A stretch of 64,000 nucleotides of DNA, from the NCBI GenBank assembly GCA_021432605.1, contig MU271151.1, forward strand, positions 868,001-932,000, given 5' to 3'. The notes under the pieces are model-generated. The model did no database searches, was not told where the DNA came from, and saw only the letters and a list, made by a program, of their open reading frames with translations. This DNA comes from Coniochaeta sp. PMI_546. Lineage: Eukaryota; Ascomycota; Sordariomycetes; Coniochaetales; Coniochaetaceae. Each line of letters begins with the position of its first letter. The first letter of the stretch is position 1. A program made the position numbers and the translations under genes. Shown here piece by piece: positions 31,694-44,100 of this stretch.

Positions 31694-32910
31694 TGATGCC
31701 AGCGGATAACTATGCATATTTGGCGGGAGTTGATTAGAAAGCTTTTGACTTGTTGTTTTGTCTGGAGATCGGGACATCTGCCCTCTTTTGGAAGATGTCT
31801 GGCATATGCATACGCTTGTACACATACCTCGGCCTTGGTTTTTGTACATCGGGATGCCATCACGGCTCTGGCATGGATTCAATGGAGCATTGGTGTATGG
31901 ATCTTATACCTACCTAACAGTTGCATTCACAAACTTTACCCATGATAACAGTCTCTGCTGTCTTCCCACATGTGTCGTGGCCGAGGAGGACTGCCTGCAC
32001 GGTGGAACAGCTTCAGGACTAAAATGGACATTTAGTAGGGAACCATTGGCAGGGCGACAGTTTACAGCTGGTACTCTCTCCGCTGAAGTCCGTCCCATTT
32101 ACGCAATCTACAGCAAGACCACAAGACCACAAATCACAGGATGCACAACTACACGTCCAGGCACGAGATGTACCGACAACCATCACCATCCTCTCCAGTG
32201 CGCAGCCCCCGCGACGTCCATGAGTAGCGAGTACCCGTGGGAGAAGCGGTTGACAAGGGCAGCAAGCCGGCGAGGAAGATCCAGAGGGTTAGCCTCCTCG
32301 CTAGAAGTGAGGGACATCCAGAATGGTGTCGGCTCATGACGCCCACCGAACCCCAACCAACTTTTATCTGACCCAGCGCTGACACACACAGAGGCCGTGA
32401 AGCCCGGTGCCCGGCGAGGTTAGATATGGTTGGCGGTGAGCGCCGTCTTGTTTTACCGCTCGGAATACAGAGCTGATCAAGGATGGTTCTCGCCTTGTGC
32501 TCCACCCGGCCGTGCGGAAAGGCATTGGGATATGTGCTGTGTTAGGGATATGTCACTGCCTGCTTGCGGATATGACAGACAAACCCTGAGTCTCAGTTCC
32601 AGTTCACAGGGACAGTTGATCTTCATGAGGGAAGACTGACAACCTGCTGTGGCTGTACATCGAAGTGACGACACAACATAAGCATGAATGCAGGCCCTCT
32701 GCGTCTGGAATGTTCCATTTTGCCTAGTTATACAGGGTGTCAATAATCCGTGACAACTTTTCCTTGGGTATCCTACAGCCGTAATTCCATACGCCGTGTT
32801 GCATATATGCCAACTCAGGCATTCGAGTGATAATGCGACGGCAACAGGCAGCATCAATCGTCCTTGAAGATCTGTATGCAAGACCCGTCCCTAGCTGCTG
32901 ACAGGGAACC
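31694..32910. other. Convergent intergenic region
   Basis: Between the stops of the acyltransferase (plus) and Nup37 (minus) genes. Frames up to about 190 codons occur but show no domain and no codon bias; none was annotated. Confidence 0.4.
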
Positions 32911-35181
32911 CTATTCCTCTTCGAAGAACACGTGCTTGCGGCCGCTAGCGCGCTCGTGCTCCAGCTCTTCGAGCTCTCGGTCGATTTCCATGATATCCAG
33001 CATCTCTTCCTCCACGTCTCGTTCTTCAGCTTCCTCCTCGTCGTCACTGGCATCTGCCGCTAGGTTCATGGACTGGGCAAACGCAAGACCCGCGTCCCGA
33101 GTTTTCGAGGGCCGAAGCCGTGCCGACTCTGTGGCACCGAAGTCCTCGTCAACCTCGGTCGACGGTAAAGGCTTCTCCGCCGGCGGCTCGAAGAGCCCCT
33201 TGACCGACGGCCTCTGGCGTGATGAGCGACCAAGGTTGCCCGGCCGTGAGACGCTGAGGTTGAAGGCCACACTGCTGGGCTTCTCTGGGCGAGGGTAGGC
33301 TAGGATAGCGTTGGTAGAGCGATCGGTGAGACGCTTCTTCTTGTGCAGACCAAGCAAACGGTTAGCAGCTCGAGTGCCATCCTCGCTCTCGCGGACCACA
33401 ACTAGCCGGCTTTCACCTTGCACCAAGACATCAATCGGGAGTCCTTCTGTCGAGCCGGGCGCATCGTCAACTGGCGTCGATCCGTTCGAAGATGTGGTAG
33501 AGTCGTGTCTGTGTTTGTTTCCTCTCACCATAGCTTCAACGCCTGTGCAACGCTCGCCGAGAAGACCAGCACCCAGATCTGCTAGGCGAATCATTCTGGT
33601 CGGCTGGGCACCGCTGAACAGGTTCACGCCACCGCCGGACCCACGCCGTAGTTGCGCGTCCCAGAAGCGCGACATCGCAGGTATCACGGCAACAATAGGA
33701 TCTGCGCCTCCGATCCATAGCACGGCGCTCTCATCCGTGCTCGCAGGTGCACCTGTTGCCCTTAGCGGCTGTGCTCTTTGAATGGCGATACCACCCTTGA
33801 CAGCTGCGAGTTTCTCGACGCCTCCAGCGATTGACGCGGCCAAAGCATCGCGCCTTGTATGTGGTGTCATGGGCACAAATTCACCTCCCGGTCCGGGCAC
33901 AGACGGTGACTTATGCGAAACGGGGTTTCGTAGCGGACTGGTGCCCTCCAAATATCCAGATGCACTGAACGTTGTCAATGCAGCGCCGCGTAAACCTGGA
34001 GAGTGCTTCGTAAACAGTCCAGAATTGCCACCCGCGCTGCCAGAGGGTGGGTGCGCACCATCGATGTCCCAAATACCCCACTGACCATCAGCTAGGAGTG
34101 TCAGCACAGCACGGCCATGGGCGATCCAGTCTGCAGCGATAATCGGTTTCCGTGACGTTGACATCACGGAACCACGGGCAAAAGGCGGGTAAAGTGAGAG
34201 GAGCCATGAACCTTGAGTGGGGAACGGGCCTTCCGAGATGTCTTCGGGCAGTGACGGAATGGAGTAGTCGTAGATACGGACGGCGTGCGGCGAGGTAATT
34301 GCGAGAAGTTGAGTCGACTGTGAAGGATTAAATGATATACCACTGAGAGGTGTTGGCAGATATTCGGTCTGGAATGGATCGAGGCGGGCGCTGTTCCCAG
34401 CCTTGGATCCCAGTGTGACGTCCCAAAGGCGTAGCGTTCCGCTTGCCTCCCTGTTGTGCGACGCAACGACCACGCGCGTTGCATTGACAGCTTGAGAAGT
34501 CGAACCATCGCGCGACCTGCTTCTCTCGGCGGTGGACCTCGAATGTGTTACAAGGGACAGGGCTAAGCCGTCACTATGTCTGCTTTGGCCGCCTAAGCAC
34601 GTCAAGGTCTCACCCCACGTGCCCTTGCCTGCATGGGTAGCGAGTAGATCTTTCTTCGCCATGACCTTCGCCTTGAGCTGGTGCGAGGGTGGGGTCAATG
34701 GTATTGTGACAAGATATACCTCTCCCGTAGCGCAGGCCACGGCGAACACCATGCGATCCTTGAGAATCGCGGGACCACCTGATGCGGCAGCCTCTGGAGT
34801 GGATGGTGCCAATGGCAGCACCGCGATATGCAGGGCGGCTGTACCAAGCGAAAGATCCAGAGTCTGCACCACATCGGGATATGAAGACTCCTCGTTTGGC
34901 ACCGCTTCTTCGAACTCGGGCTTGTCTGCCTCTTCCGTCAAGCCAGGCTGCGAAACTTCGTCATCCGAGTCTATAATCATAAGAGCATCGGCCGAGTTTG
35001 TGCCGTTTTGCTTCGGCTGATTGCCACCATGGCTCGGGGATTTCAAGCGCCGGCCGCCCCGCCAGAGCAGTGTAAAGCCGCTCTCATGAGCGTAGATGAG
35101 GATAGTCGCGCCTTGAGAAGTCTGAACCGGGTAGCTCTTGACATCGTGGATCCGCCGCGAGAGGTTGTAACTGAATCTCAT
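32911..35181 (-). CDS. NUP37: Nucleoporin Nup37
   Basis: Single exon of 756 residues from the first ATG at 35181. The frame extends seven codons upstream to a TTG, which is not a normal start. The N-terminus FSYNLSRRIHDVKSYPV, ILIYAHESGFTLLWRGGRRLK matches the filamentous-fungal Nup37 pattern as I recall it. WD-like blades follow: TLRLWDVTLG, AVRIYDYSIP and GQWGIWDIDG. A long Ser/Asp-rich insert lies near 80-120. The C-terminus is acidic and probably helical (EERDVEEEMLDIMEIDRE). Nup37 docks on the Nup107-Nup160 Y-complex of the nuclear pore. As a housekeeping gene it marks the left edge of the polyketide locus. Alternative: another WD-repeat protein. Confidence 0.78.
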   Translation of the reverse strand: MRFSYNLSRRIHDVKSYPVQTSQGATILIYAHESGFTLLWRGGRRLKSPSHGGNQPKQNGTNSADALMIIDSDDEVSQPGLTEEADKPEFEEAVPNEESSYPDVVQTLDLSLGTAALHIAVLPLAPSTPEAAASGGPAILKDRMVFAVACATGEVYLVTIPLTPPSHQLKAKVMAKKDLLATHAGKGTWGETLTCLGGQSRHSDGLALSLVTHSRSTAERSRSRDGSTSQAVNATRVVVASHNREASGTLRLWDVTLGSKAGNSARLDPFQTEYLPTPLSGISFNPSQSTQLLAITSPHAVRIYDYSIPSLPEDISEGPFPTQGSWLLSLYPPFARGSVMSTSRKPIIAADWIAHGRAVLTLLADGQWGIWDIDGAHPPSGSAGGNSGLFTKHSPGLRGAALTTFSASGYLEGTSPLRNPVSHKSPSVPGPGGEFVPMTPHTRRDALAASIAGGVEKLAAVKGGIAIQRAQPLRATGAPASTDESAVLWIGGADPIVAVIPAMSRFWDAQLRRGSGGGVNLFSGAQPTRMIRLADLGAGLLGERCTGVEAMVRGNKHRHDSTTSSNGSTPVDDAPGSTEGLPIDVLVQGESRLVVVRESEDGTRAANRLLGLHKKKRLTDRSTNAILAYPRPEKPSSVAFNLSVSRPGNLGRSSRQRPSVKGLFEPPAEKPLPSTEVDEDFGATESARLRPSKTRDAGLAFAQSMNLAADASDDEEEAEERDVEEEMLDIMEIDRELEELEHERASGRKHVFFEEE

Positions 35182-36272
35182 GCGAATGTCAGCTACAAGA
35201 ATCAAAGATGGAGAGAAGAATCAAGAGCAGATATATTTGAAGGGAATGACCAACGCATATTGTGTATTTTGTGTCGTCCGACGGACCCGCGGAGACGGCA
35301 GAGAGGCCATTGCTACGCTGGACTGGATGACCGTGACGGTCCGTGACGCGCCTTGTGGCGTCTTTGCAGGCAGAGGGAGGGACCTGCGGAAGACTCGCTT
35401 GTTCTTAGTAGGTAGGTGTAGCAGCAGACAGGTTGTCGCTTCGAGTTTTGTATGTTGAGCTTAGAAATTTTGCACGTTTTGTCGATGTGAAATTTAAAAA
35501 CTTCACCAAAACTTCGCAAGGTAAAGGTCCAGAACGAAGCTATCACCGTTGCTTCGTCGAAAGGAAGGGACCCACCTCGAAAGGAGCTTGGACCATAAAA
35601 TGTGGGAGTGTTTGCAGGCAGCACGTGATGCGGCTCTGAAGTGGGGTGGGGTGCTTCTGAGGCCTCAGGTGAGAGACCTAAGGTACATACAAACCTTGGG
35701 TAAGATACCTTAGATACTTGCCTCCCTGGGTTACCCGATGGCCAGCGTCTGCAGGAGAACAGCCCTTCATCCCCCAGGCCGTCTTCTACTCGACACCAAT
35801 ATTGCGTCCATTCTCACGGCAATCTGGGTTAGCCCTCGACCATCCTACCAGGGTGCTCGTAAGCTGAGATTTCCTTGGGCAATCCCACCCAACAAGCAAG
35901 CATTGTCGACAAGAAAGGAAACACGACGATACGGACATCAGATGCTCGAACTCTTTACAGAAAAGGATTTCAGCATGGATACTAAATACAAGTGCGGTAC
36001 TACCTCTCTCCACGCTATCTAACTGCGCACGACTCGATTTCCATGGCATCGGGTCGAGACGTCAACCAATTACAGATATTCGGAGTTTAGCCCACACTGG
36101 ACCTCATTAATGCCAGCTGAGCAAGCAGACGATAACCGATGTGCGAGCTCCCTGCTGTTGCCAGTCCTGCCGGGCCTTACGGACAAGAATTTCATCTGGC
36201 TCTCCTAATGTCAACCCTTAAGCCCATGTCATGTCGTTGTTTCATGCACACACCCAACGAAGTAGCATATTA
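35182..36272. other. Intergenic region with TACCTTA-type motifs
   Basis: Holds the Nup37 promoter and the 3' flank of the FSH1-type gene. CTAAGGTACAT and ATACCTTAGATAC occur near 35668-35712. No gene recognised; plus-strand frames of 68-94 codons have no family resemblance. Confidence 0.4.
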
Positions 36273-37289
36273 TTACTTTTCCGACCTGTCCGACCTCCCA
36301 GACTCGCTGCTGAAGTCGGTGAAGTCTGTGACTGGAGTTTCGGTACCGGCTATCCCTCCTTTATCGACTCGGAGAATGACATCGTGCAGAATGTCTCCAA
36401 GCTCGCTGACAGTGTCCGCATCTCTCGGTACCAAGTGGCCTAAACCGTGATCCCACAGCATAGCTGTGTCCTGGTTGCACACATTATACAGCGCGACCGC
36501 AGAATACATGAGCGGGTCATTAGAGCCAAAGATATGGACCGTCGGAATGTCGATCACGCTGCTGCACTCATCCGCCAGCTTCGGAGCTATGCTACCATCT
36601 GCTTCGATGGCCAAGGGCGGTGTCCCGGAGAAAAAGATTCCGAACTTCAAAATCACGAACGTCAGTGATCCATGACATGAGAGTGGAAATGCGGTCTGTT
36701 GCTCTCCACGTCTGAGGTGCATTCGTCTAGGACGCATGCTGCTTACCTTGAGTCGCCTGGCCACCTTTTCTCTCACCCACTTGTTGTTCTCCTCGTACAG
36801 TATCGACGCTGCGAGCATAGCGCCCTCGGAGTATCCTAGTATGGCATCGATCTCAGGATCGTTGTCGATTACCTGCCGGATTCGATCCAGGGCGGCGCGG
36901 AACTTCTGCCGGAAATCTTCTGGGACTTTGGAGCCGGGAGTTTGGAATAGCCGCAGAGTAGCCTCGGGGGATAGTCCCCGCGGGAGCTGACGCACCCTCC
37001 GAAGGGCTTCGAATGCATCGTTTTCCGACGAGTCCAAGAATCGGTAGAGGGGTCGGCTGCCGAAGTAATGCTCCCACCCCGCAGGTGGCTCGACCTCATG
37101 CTCGCCTTGTGTGTAGGTGAAAGTTGCAAGTCCTCGAGCCTCCATGTGCTTAGCGAACGGGTCGAGTTGAACGCTGAAATTCTGCGGTAGATCAACCATC
37201 CCGCCATCAGCAAACTGCTTCCAAGCACGGTGAATAGACATTCTTACCTTGCTGCTTCCATAGGCACCCGGCAGACAGAGAAACTTCAT
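36273..37289 (-). CDS. FSH1-family serine hydrolase beside the PKS
   Basis: An alpha/beta hydrolase with start MKFLCLPGAYGSS, nucleophile Ser in GYSEGAML, acid Asp in FGSNDPL and His in DHGLGHLVPRD, the FSH1 (DUF341) triad. An in-frame, stop-free intron at 36746-36645 (GTAAGC, ACTGAC, GAAG acceptor, 102 nt) should be removed, joining RRLK to FGIFFSGTPPL and giving 304 residues. No signal peptide. It is transcribed away from the PKS over an 813-bp shared promoter region. FSH1 relatives such as LovG release products from reducing PKSs that lack a thioesterase. That role is inferred here from position and from the PKS ending in an ACP. Confidence 0.87.
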   Translation of the reverse strand: MKFLCLPGAYGSSKVRMSIHRAWKQFADGGMVDLPQNFSVQLDPFAKHMEARGLATFTYTQGEHEVEPPAGWEHYFGSRPLYRFLDSSENDAFEALRRVRQLPRGLSPEATLRLFQTPGSKVPEDFRQKFRAALDRIRQVIDNDPEIDAILGYSEGAMLAASILYEENNKWVREKVARRLKVSSMRPRRMHLRRGEQQTAFPLSCHGSLTFVILKFGIFFSGTPPLAIEADGSIAPKLADECSSVIDIPTVHIFGSNDPLMYSAVALYNVCNQDTAMLWDHGLGHLVPRDADTVSELGDILHDVILRVDKGGIAGTETPVTDFTDFSSESGRSDRSEK

Positions 37290-38102
37290 TGTGGCTTGTC
37301 CTTGCTCTTACCTCAATGTCCTGGTCGGTAAAACCTACAGAGTGATTACCTTCACGATGCAAGTCTTCAGGGGCTTGGCTGTTATGATGTGTGTCCTCCA
37401 CGAATGGTTGAGCTCACGCCGCCCACACAAGCCATTGGAGGAACTGTCAGTCTTTATGGCCGTTCACTTGTGTGTGGACGTCATTCAGACCTTCTGAGAT
37501 GCATCCCAGCGGATCATGCATCCCATAGTTTGTCAGGGTTCAACGAGTCCCTGAAGGCAACTATGCTTATGCAACAGGTTCAACATATGCCAAGCGGAAC
37601 TCTCCTGGGGAAGGACCGTAGTCGAGGATGTCTTAGCCTCTGAGTTCGCGACTTTTGAGTTTACAATTTTGTCCTGTCACCCAACTACTTCTTATCTTCA
37701 GGCTTCGGACCGTCAATGTGGAATCAGGGCCTTGCAGGAAAGTGTAATTGCCCCTGTCACTGCGGCTAACCTTAGGAACATCTTCGTTGCGAAGCGTCGC
37801 TGTACCAAAGTATGTACCTTATCCTGTTGACCGTTGTCTGATCACGCAACCCGAAGATGAGGCCAAACAGGCAGCTGTTGAATGCTGCCGGCTCTGTTTC
37901 ATTGATCAGGCGACGGAAGCAACCAATCGCTCACTGAAAGTGGCAAACTTTGAGATACTGAGATGAATTAGCTAAATCTTGAGCACAAACAACAGGTCTT
38001 GGCTGATAGCATATATGACACCTATTGCCATGATCGAGAAGACCCCTGTTTGCTCATCACCATCAATCGTTCTGGTCAACCCGTCTTTCGTTTACATCAA
38101 TC
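37290..38102. promoter_or_regulatory. Bidirectional promoter between FSH1-type hydrolase and PKS
   Basis: The 813 bases separate two divergent start codons. No ORF with a domain occurs within it. Its position implies shared regulation of the hydrolase and synthase. I could not identify a specific operator; no Zn2Cys6 regulator gene lies between the flanking housekeeping-type genes. Confidence 0.55.
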
Positions 38103-41100
38103 ATGGCCGCAGACGCAGAGCTGATGCCCATCGCCATCGTAGGCATGTCCTGCCGCCTTCCGGGAGATATCACCACTCCAGGCGAGTTCTGGAAGCTCTT
38201 GACCAAGGGTCGAAGCTGTTGGTCACCGATACCGAAGGACCGATTCAATGCCGCCGCTTACCACCACCCCAACCCGGAGAAGAAGGGGACCATGAACTCG
38301 CAGGGTGGTTATTTCTTGTCCCAGGACCTCGGGTTGTTTGACGCCGGTTTCTTCGATATGACAAAGAAGGAGGCCGAGACGATGGGTGCGTATATGATAT
38401 ATCTGCGCTTTGACGCCCAACCGAATCTCCAAAGTGACTAAATGCTTGTGCTAACTTCAGTTTCGTGGAGATCCCATACAACGTATTCTACTTGAATGCA
38501 GTTACGAAGCTCTGGAGAATGCAGGCATCCCGAAAGAGGACATCGCAGGCAAGAAAGTCGGTGTCTTTATTGGCTTGCCAGATATGGAGCACAGGATGGC
38601 CAACCTTCGTGATCTGGAAGACGTCCCGATGTTTGACCCCACCGGGGCCCAGGGAGCTTTTTTGGCTGGCCGAATTGCATACTACTTCGACCTTCGCGGG
38701 CCTACCCTTGCGATTGATACGGCATGTTCGTCAAGTATGCAAGCCCTACATCTTGCGGTCCAAAGTATCCGAAGCGGAGAGTCGGAACAGGCGATTGTGG
38801 GTGCATCGCATATCATCACCCAACCTGACGTCTGGGTTTCAATGGCCAAGCTGAGGTGCGAGACTGGCTTCCTTGGGACTGTATTTTGCTTTGGCCAACA
38901 TAGTGACTGACAAGGGCAGGTTATTCTCTGAATCAGGCAAGACACATGCCTTTGACCATCGTGCCAAGTCCGGTTACGCCAGAGGTGAGGGAGTGGGATG
39001 CCTAGTCTTGAAACCTTTGCATCAAGCCGTGGCCGATAATGACCATATTCGAGCCGTCATCGTCCAGACAGGCATAAGTCACAACGGTAGGACGGTTGGT
39101 AAGTGCTCAGCGGCTCCTTGACGAAGCTTGGCCACGAAGCGTCGGAACTGACACCAATATGGCTCGCCAGGCATTGTTGCACCTAGCTTGGAGGAGCAAG
39201 AGTCCTTGATACGACGAGTACTCGAGCAAGCCCAGATCGACCCTAAGGATATTGCCTTCTTTGAGGCACATGGTACTGGAACCAAGGTTGGCGACCCGAT
39301 AGAAGCGAGAGCTATCTACAGGGCGGTAGGAAGGAGCTTGACCCCTCGAGAGCCCCTGCATATTGGGTCAGTGAAGTCCAATATCGGCCATCTTGAGAAC
39401 GCCAGTGGCATCATATCCGTCATAAAGGCTGCACTGATGCTTGAGAAGAGTTTCATTGTCCCAAATGCGGATTTTGAGAGCGCGAATGCCGCCATTCCGC
39501 TGTCCAAATGGAACATGAGAGTTAGTGGTACAAAAGCGTCGGTGCTTGATTTGAGGACACAGAGCTGAACGGTTGACTAACTGAAACTTTGTTCCCGCCT
39601 AGATACCGAAAACTCAGCGCCCATGGCCCCTGAAAAAAGAGTACGTCTGCGTGAATAACTTTGGATACAGTGGCTCGAATGGACACGCTGTGCTCAGGCC
39701 AGCGCCGCAGCGGACTTCGATTGAGTACTTCGACCCTGCCAAGGATCATGAACGGATCATGGCTAAGCGCCTGTTCGTTCTGAGCGCCAATGACGAGACC
39801 GCTGTCCGGAAGAGCATGGAAAAGCTGGGGATATTCCTCGAGCAGCATGCGGAGCTGTACCAGACAACGATGCCTCGAAACTTGGCATACACACTCTGCC
39901 AGCGCCGGTCACACATGCCCTGGCGCGTAGCTCTCGTCGCGAACATGTGCTCCTCCCTCGCTTTGGCCCTCAACAGCCATGACGCCGTGCCCAGGCGCAC
40001 GCCTGCCCACAGCCCCAGAATCGCATTCGTCTTCACTGGACAAGGTGCGCAATGGCATGCTATGGGACGCGAGCTGCTCAACTCTCACCCTGCCTTTGCT
40101 TCGGCTATCCAGCGAGCTGATAGTCATCTAATGGCTATTGGCGCCAACTTCTCCATCGTGGAAGAGCTGACCCGCCAGGAGAAAGAGTCGCTTGTCGGCC
40201 TTGCGCATATCAGCCAACCTATTTGTACGGCTGTGCAAATTGCTTTGGTTGATCTCCTGTCGGCATGGGGTATTAGGCCATGTGCAGTGACGGGCCATTC
40301 GAGTGGCGAGATTGGCGCAGCATATGCCTCCGGCGCCCTGACGCTGGAATCGGCCATATCTGCAGCTTATTTTCGTGGCCAAGTCATTATCGAGCTACGA
40401 CAGAAGTATCCCGACCTTAAAGGGGCCATGCTGGCAGTCGGTGCAGGGGTGCGTGAGTGCGAATCGCTCTTCAAGATACTACAGCATCCGTTACAAGCTG
40501 TGGCCGCTTGTGAGAATTCACCGGAGTCAACCACAGTCTCAGGTGATGCTGAAGCGATTGACCTGTTGGCGTCTCTTTTTCAACAAATGGGTATATTCAA
40601 CCGGAAGCTGTTTGTGGATGTGGCGTATCATAGTCCGCACATGACACTTATTGCTGAATCGTACTACAAAGCGATTTCTGGTATTCGACTTCGCGAGACA
40701 CAGTCCGACGTTGCCTTCTACTCAGCTGTACGGGGGCGGAAGGTCGTAACGAATGAACTAGGTCCCCAGTACTGGGTCGATAATCTCACACAGCCCGTCC
40801 GCTTTTCCACGGCGCTGCAGGCCCTCTGGACGGGGAGCGAGCCGGATATCCTGGTTGAGGTTGGGCCACATGCTGCTCTCAAGGGTCCCATCATGCAGAC
40901 CCTCAAGAACTTGGGTATCCCGCAGGCAAAGTTCCCGAGATATCTGCCGACTCTTGTCAGAGGTCGCGATGCCACCGAAACCTGCTTGGAACTTGCTGGG
41001 CAGCTGTACATGCGCGGGTACGACAAGCTCAACTTCTTTAGCATAAATCACGAGCGGGCTGAAGTGGATACACCAGAGGTGATCCCAGCGTTATACTCAT

Positions 41101-44100
41101 ATCCTTGGTCCCGCCAACGATGCTGGTACGAGAGCCGCATCTCGCAACAGCATCGGTTCAAGCCCTTCCCCCGGCACGACCTCCTTGGTACACTCGCCGA
41201 CTGGAGCAGCGATTTGCAACCGACGTGGCGCAATATCATCAGGCTTGACGACCTACCCTGGCTCCGCGACGCTCGGGTCCGTGACAGGATTGTGTTCCCG
41301 GCCTCGGCCTTCATATCCATGGTTGTCGAGGCCGCCAGTCAACGAGCCGTACTTTTGGGTGTGGAGGAGCATGTAGGCGCATTCGACATTCAAGACATGT
41401 CCATTGACCAACAACTGTTCTTAGAGGATGGAAACGGCACCGAGGTCCTCTTGCACATTCGCGAGTCAGAGAAGTTTGGTGGCCACCAAGACGAGTTTCA
41501 AATTACGAGCTTTGAGGAGAAGCGTGGATGGGTAGCAAATTGCCACGGCTTCATTATTGCAAAGCCAATACGGAACGCCAGCGCTTCGACCATCCAGACC
41601 GAAATGCGTCGCCGTCCCGCGCCGCGTCCCCTTGATGCTACTTCAGGGGCCCATTTCTACCTCAATATGGCCTCCGCTGGAGTGAGATACCCACGTGGCT
41701 TCATGAGCATCGTCGGTGTTTGGACCGACGACAAGGGTGCTGTTGCCCAAGCTTGCGTCCAGGATACGCGTCTTGATATGCCGTTGGGATACGAATCGAC
41801 GTATCTGGTGCATCCTACTATTCTCCACTCTATGATTCAACTTGCGGATTCCAACATGGGATTCGGCAGCGACGCCGTACCCCGTCTGCCGTCCCACTTT
41901 CGCTATATCCAAATCCAACTAGATGATCGGTGGAAACGGACCGCGGGTTCGAGATTCGCGTTGCAATCAACGCGGGCTACAAGTGCAGACTCCTTTCTAG
42001 TCGAGCTGTTTGCCACAGCTGACGCTGAAACACCATCCATATCGATGTTGGGACTCGAACATTCTTCCTGGGAGACATCGACGACCCAGTCAGCGGACCC
42101 CAGAGAGCTGTGCTATAAGATCGAATGGGAACCCACTGCACAGCGACAAGCTAAGGAAGAGGACGCACAACATACAGGGCTGCAAGGCAAACGTGTCGTG
42201 ATTGTCACAGACCGACCACCAAGTGACGATCTCGTGGGCTCGTTGCTTTGCGCTTCCCAGTCACACACCGGCCTTTCTCCAAGAATCTCGAGCCTGCTTG
42301 ATGTGCACGACTACAGTGGCTTCTTTATCGTCCTGATAGAGCTCGATCGCAGCCTTTTGAGCTCTATCAGTGAGGCAGAGTGGCAGGCTGTCCGTAATCT
42401 GGTGACCCGCTGCGCTGGACTGTTATGGGTGACAGTCGGTGCCTCGAGGGTCCCTACCACACCAGACTCGAATATGATATTGGGTCTGCTCCGTACTGCC
42501 CGTTCAGAACTTGCTTGCATGGCTGCCACCATTGATCTCGACCCGTTCAGCGATCTCGAACCAGAGGCGCAAGCGGAATTGATCGACGATGTATTCAGAC
42601 GCGCAGTGCTATCGAATGACCCTTCAGCGGAGATGGAGTTTGGGGAGCAGGATGGCACTCTGGTTGTTCCATGCCTCGCCGTGGACGCAGACATGAACTT
42701 AAGAGTGCATCGCGAGCTGGGCAAAGCCAGACCATACCTGCAGAGCTTCCGGCAGCTCGGAAGGCACCTCCGCCTCAAGTTCGAGACTGCGGGATCTCTC
42801 GACTCACTCTATTTCGACGATGATACTTCGGCTAATGAGGAAATAGATGACCACGAGGTTGAGATCGAAGTAACCGCTACTGAGTTGACTAACGATGACG
42901 TCCCTCTACCTCTCCCTGGGACGTCGCCGACTTTTGTGGCTAGGCCGTGCAGCGGAGTCGTGTCGAGACTTGGCGTCAAAGTCAGCAACTTTTCCGTCCA
43001 CGACAGAGTATGTTGCCTCGCGGAAGGCGTCCTGGGCACGCACATACGAGTCCACGAAAGCAGCTTGGTACGCCTCCCCGACGATCTGGATTTCTCAACC
43101 GCAGCCACGCTCCCTCTGGTGTATACCACTGCATGGTATTCTCTGGTGGTCTTGTCACGTGTCAAAAGAGGCGAACGTGTCCTTGTTCAACTGAATGGAG
43201 ACTGTGGACTTGCGGCTATACACATCGCGCGAAGCCTTGGTGCTAAAGTCTTCGTTGCGGCCGAGAGCAGCAAAGCGACTGAGGAAGCCTTGCAGACGTC
43301 GGGAGTACCGATCACCCACGTCTTTGACCCCTCGAGCATTCACTTCTCTCGACTGATCAGCACCCTCACGAATGGAACTGGCATGGATATTGTCTTCACG
43401 TCCACACACAGATCTCAAGCCTCGGTCAGAGAGCTGGAGAAAATATGGGCTACTGTAACTCCATTTGGTCGGGTGGTTCATGCTCGCGGGGGACAAGAGG
43501 GCGAGCATCGTCGTGCCGCGACTGCAAGCATCCAAGAGAATGCGAGCGTTGCTACTGTCAACATGCTTACACTGGGAGCCAGAAGACCTCATATCGTTGC
43601 GAATGCCTTGCGAGATGTTATGGAGTGGTTCACGCAGGAGGATAGATCCAGGTCAATGGGCAGACTGCTCGTGTTGCCGATGGCGAAGCTGAAGGACGGG
43701 CTGTTGCTCGCTCTGAAACAGCCGCTGGGTCACGTCGTTGTTGTCTCGCAAAGCAACGATCCTGTGAAGGTGATTTCCCTTCTTTACCCCTACATATGCG
43801 CTGTTGAGTGGTTGAACATGAGCTGAGCCGTAACTCAGATATCCCATCCGCGGCTGACTTGCCTGCTCGATGCCAAAGGCACGCATATCATTATCGGAGG
43901 GACCGGTGGTCTGGGCCGGAGCATAACGCGATGGATGATCGAACACGGCGCTCGCCACATCGTTCTGGTCTCGAGAAGTGGCAGCCAGGACATAAAAGTG
44001 CAGCAACTTCTCGATGAAGTCCTTGGGGTTGCCGCTGTTCGTGTCATAGTATGTGACATTGCCGACGAGGAGCAAGTGCGGAGGCTTGTAGAGACATGTT

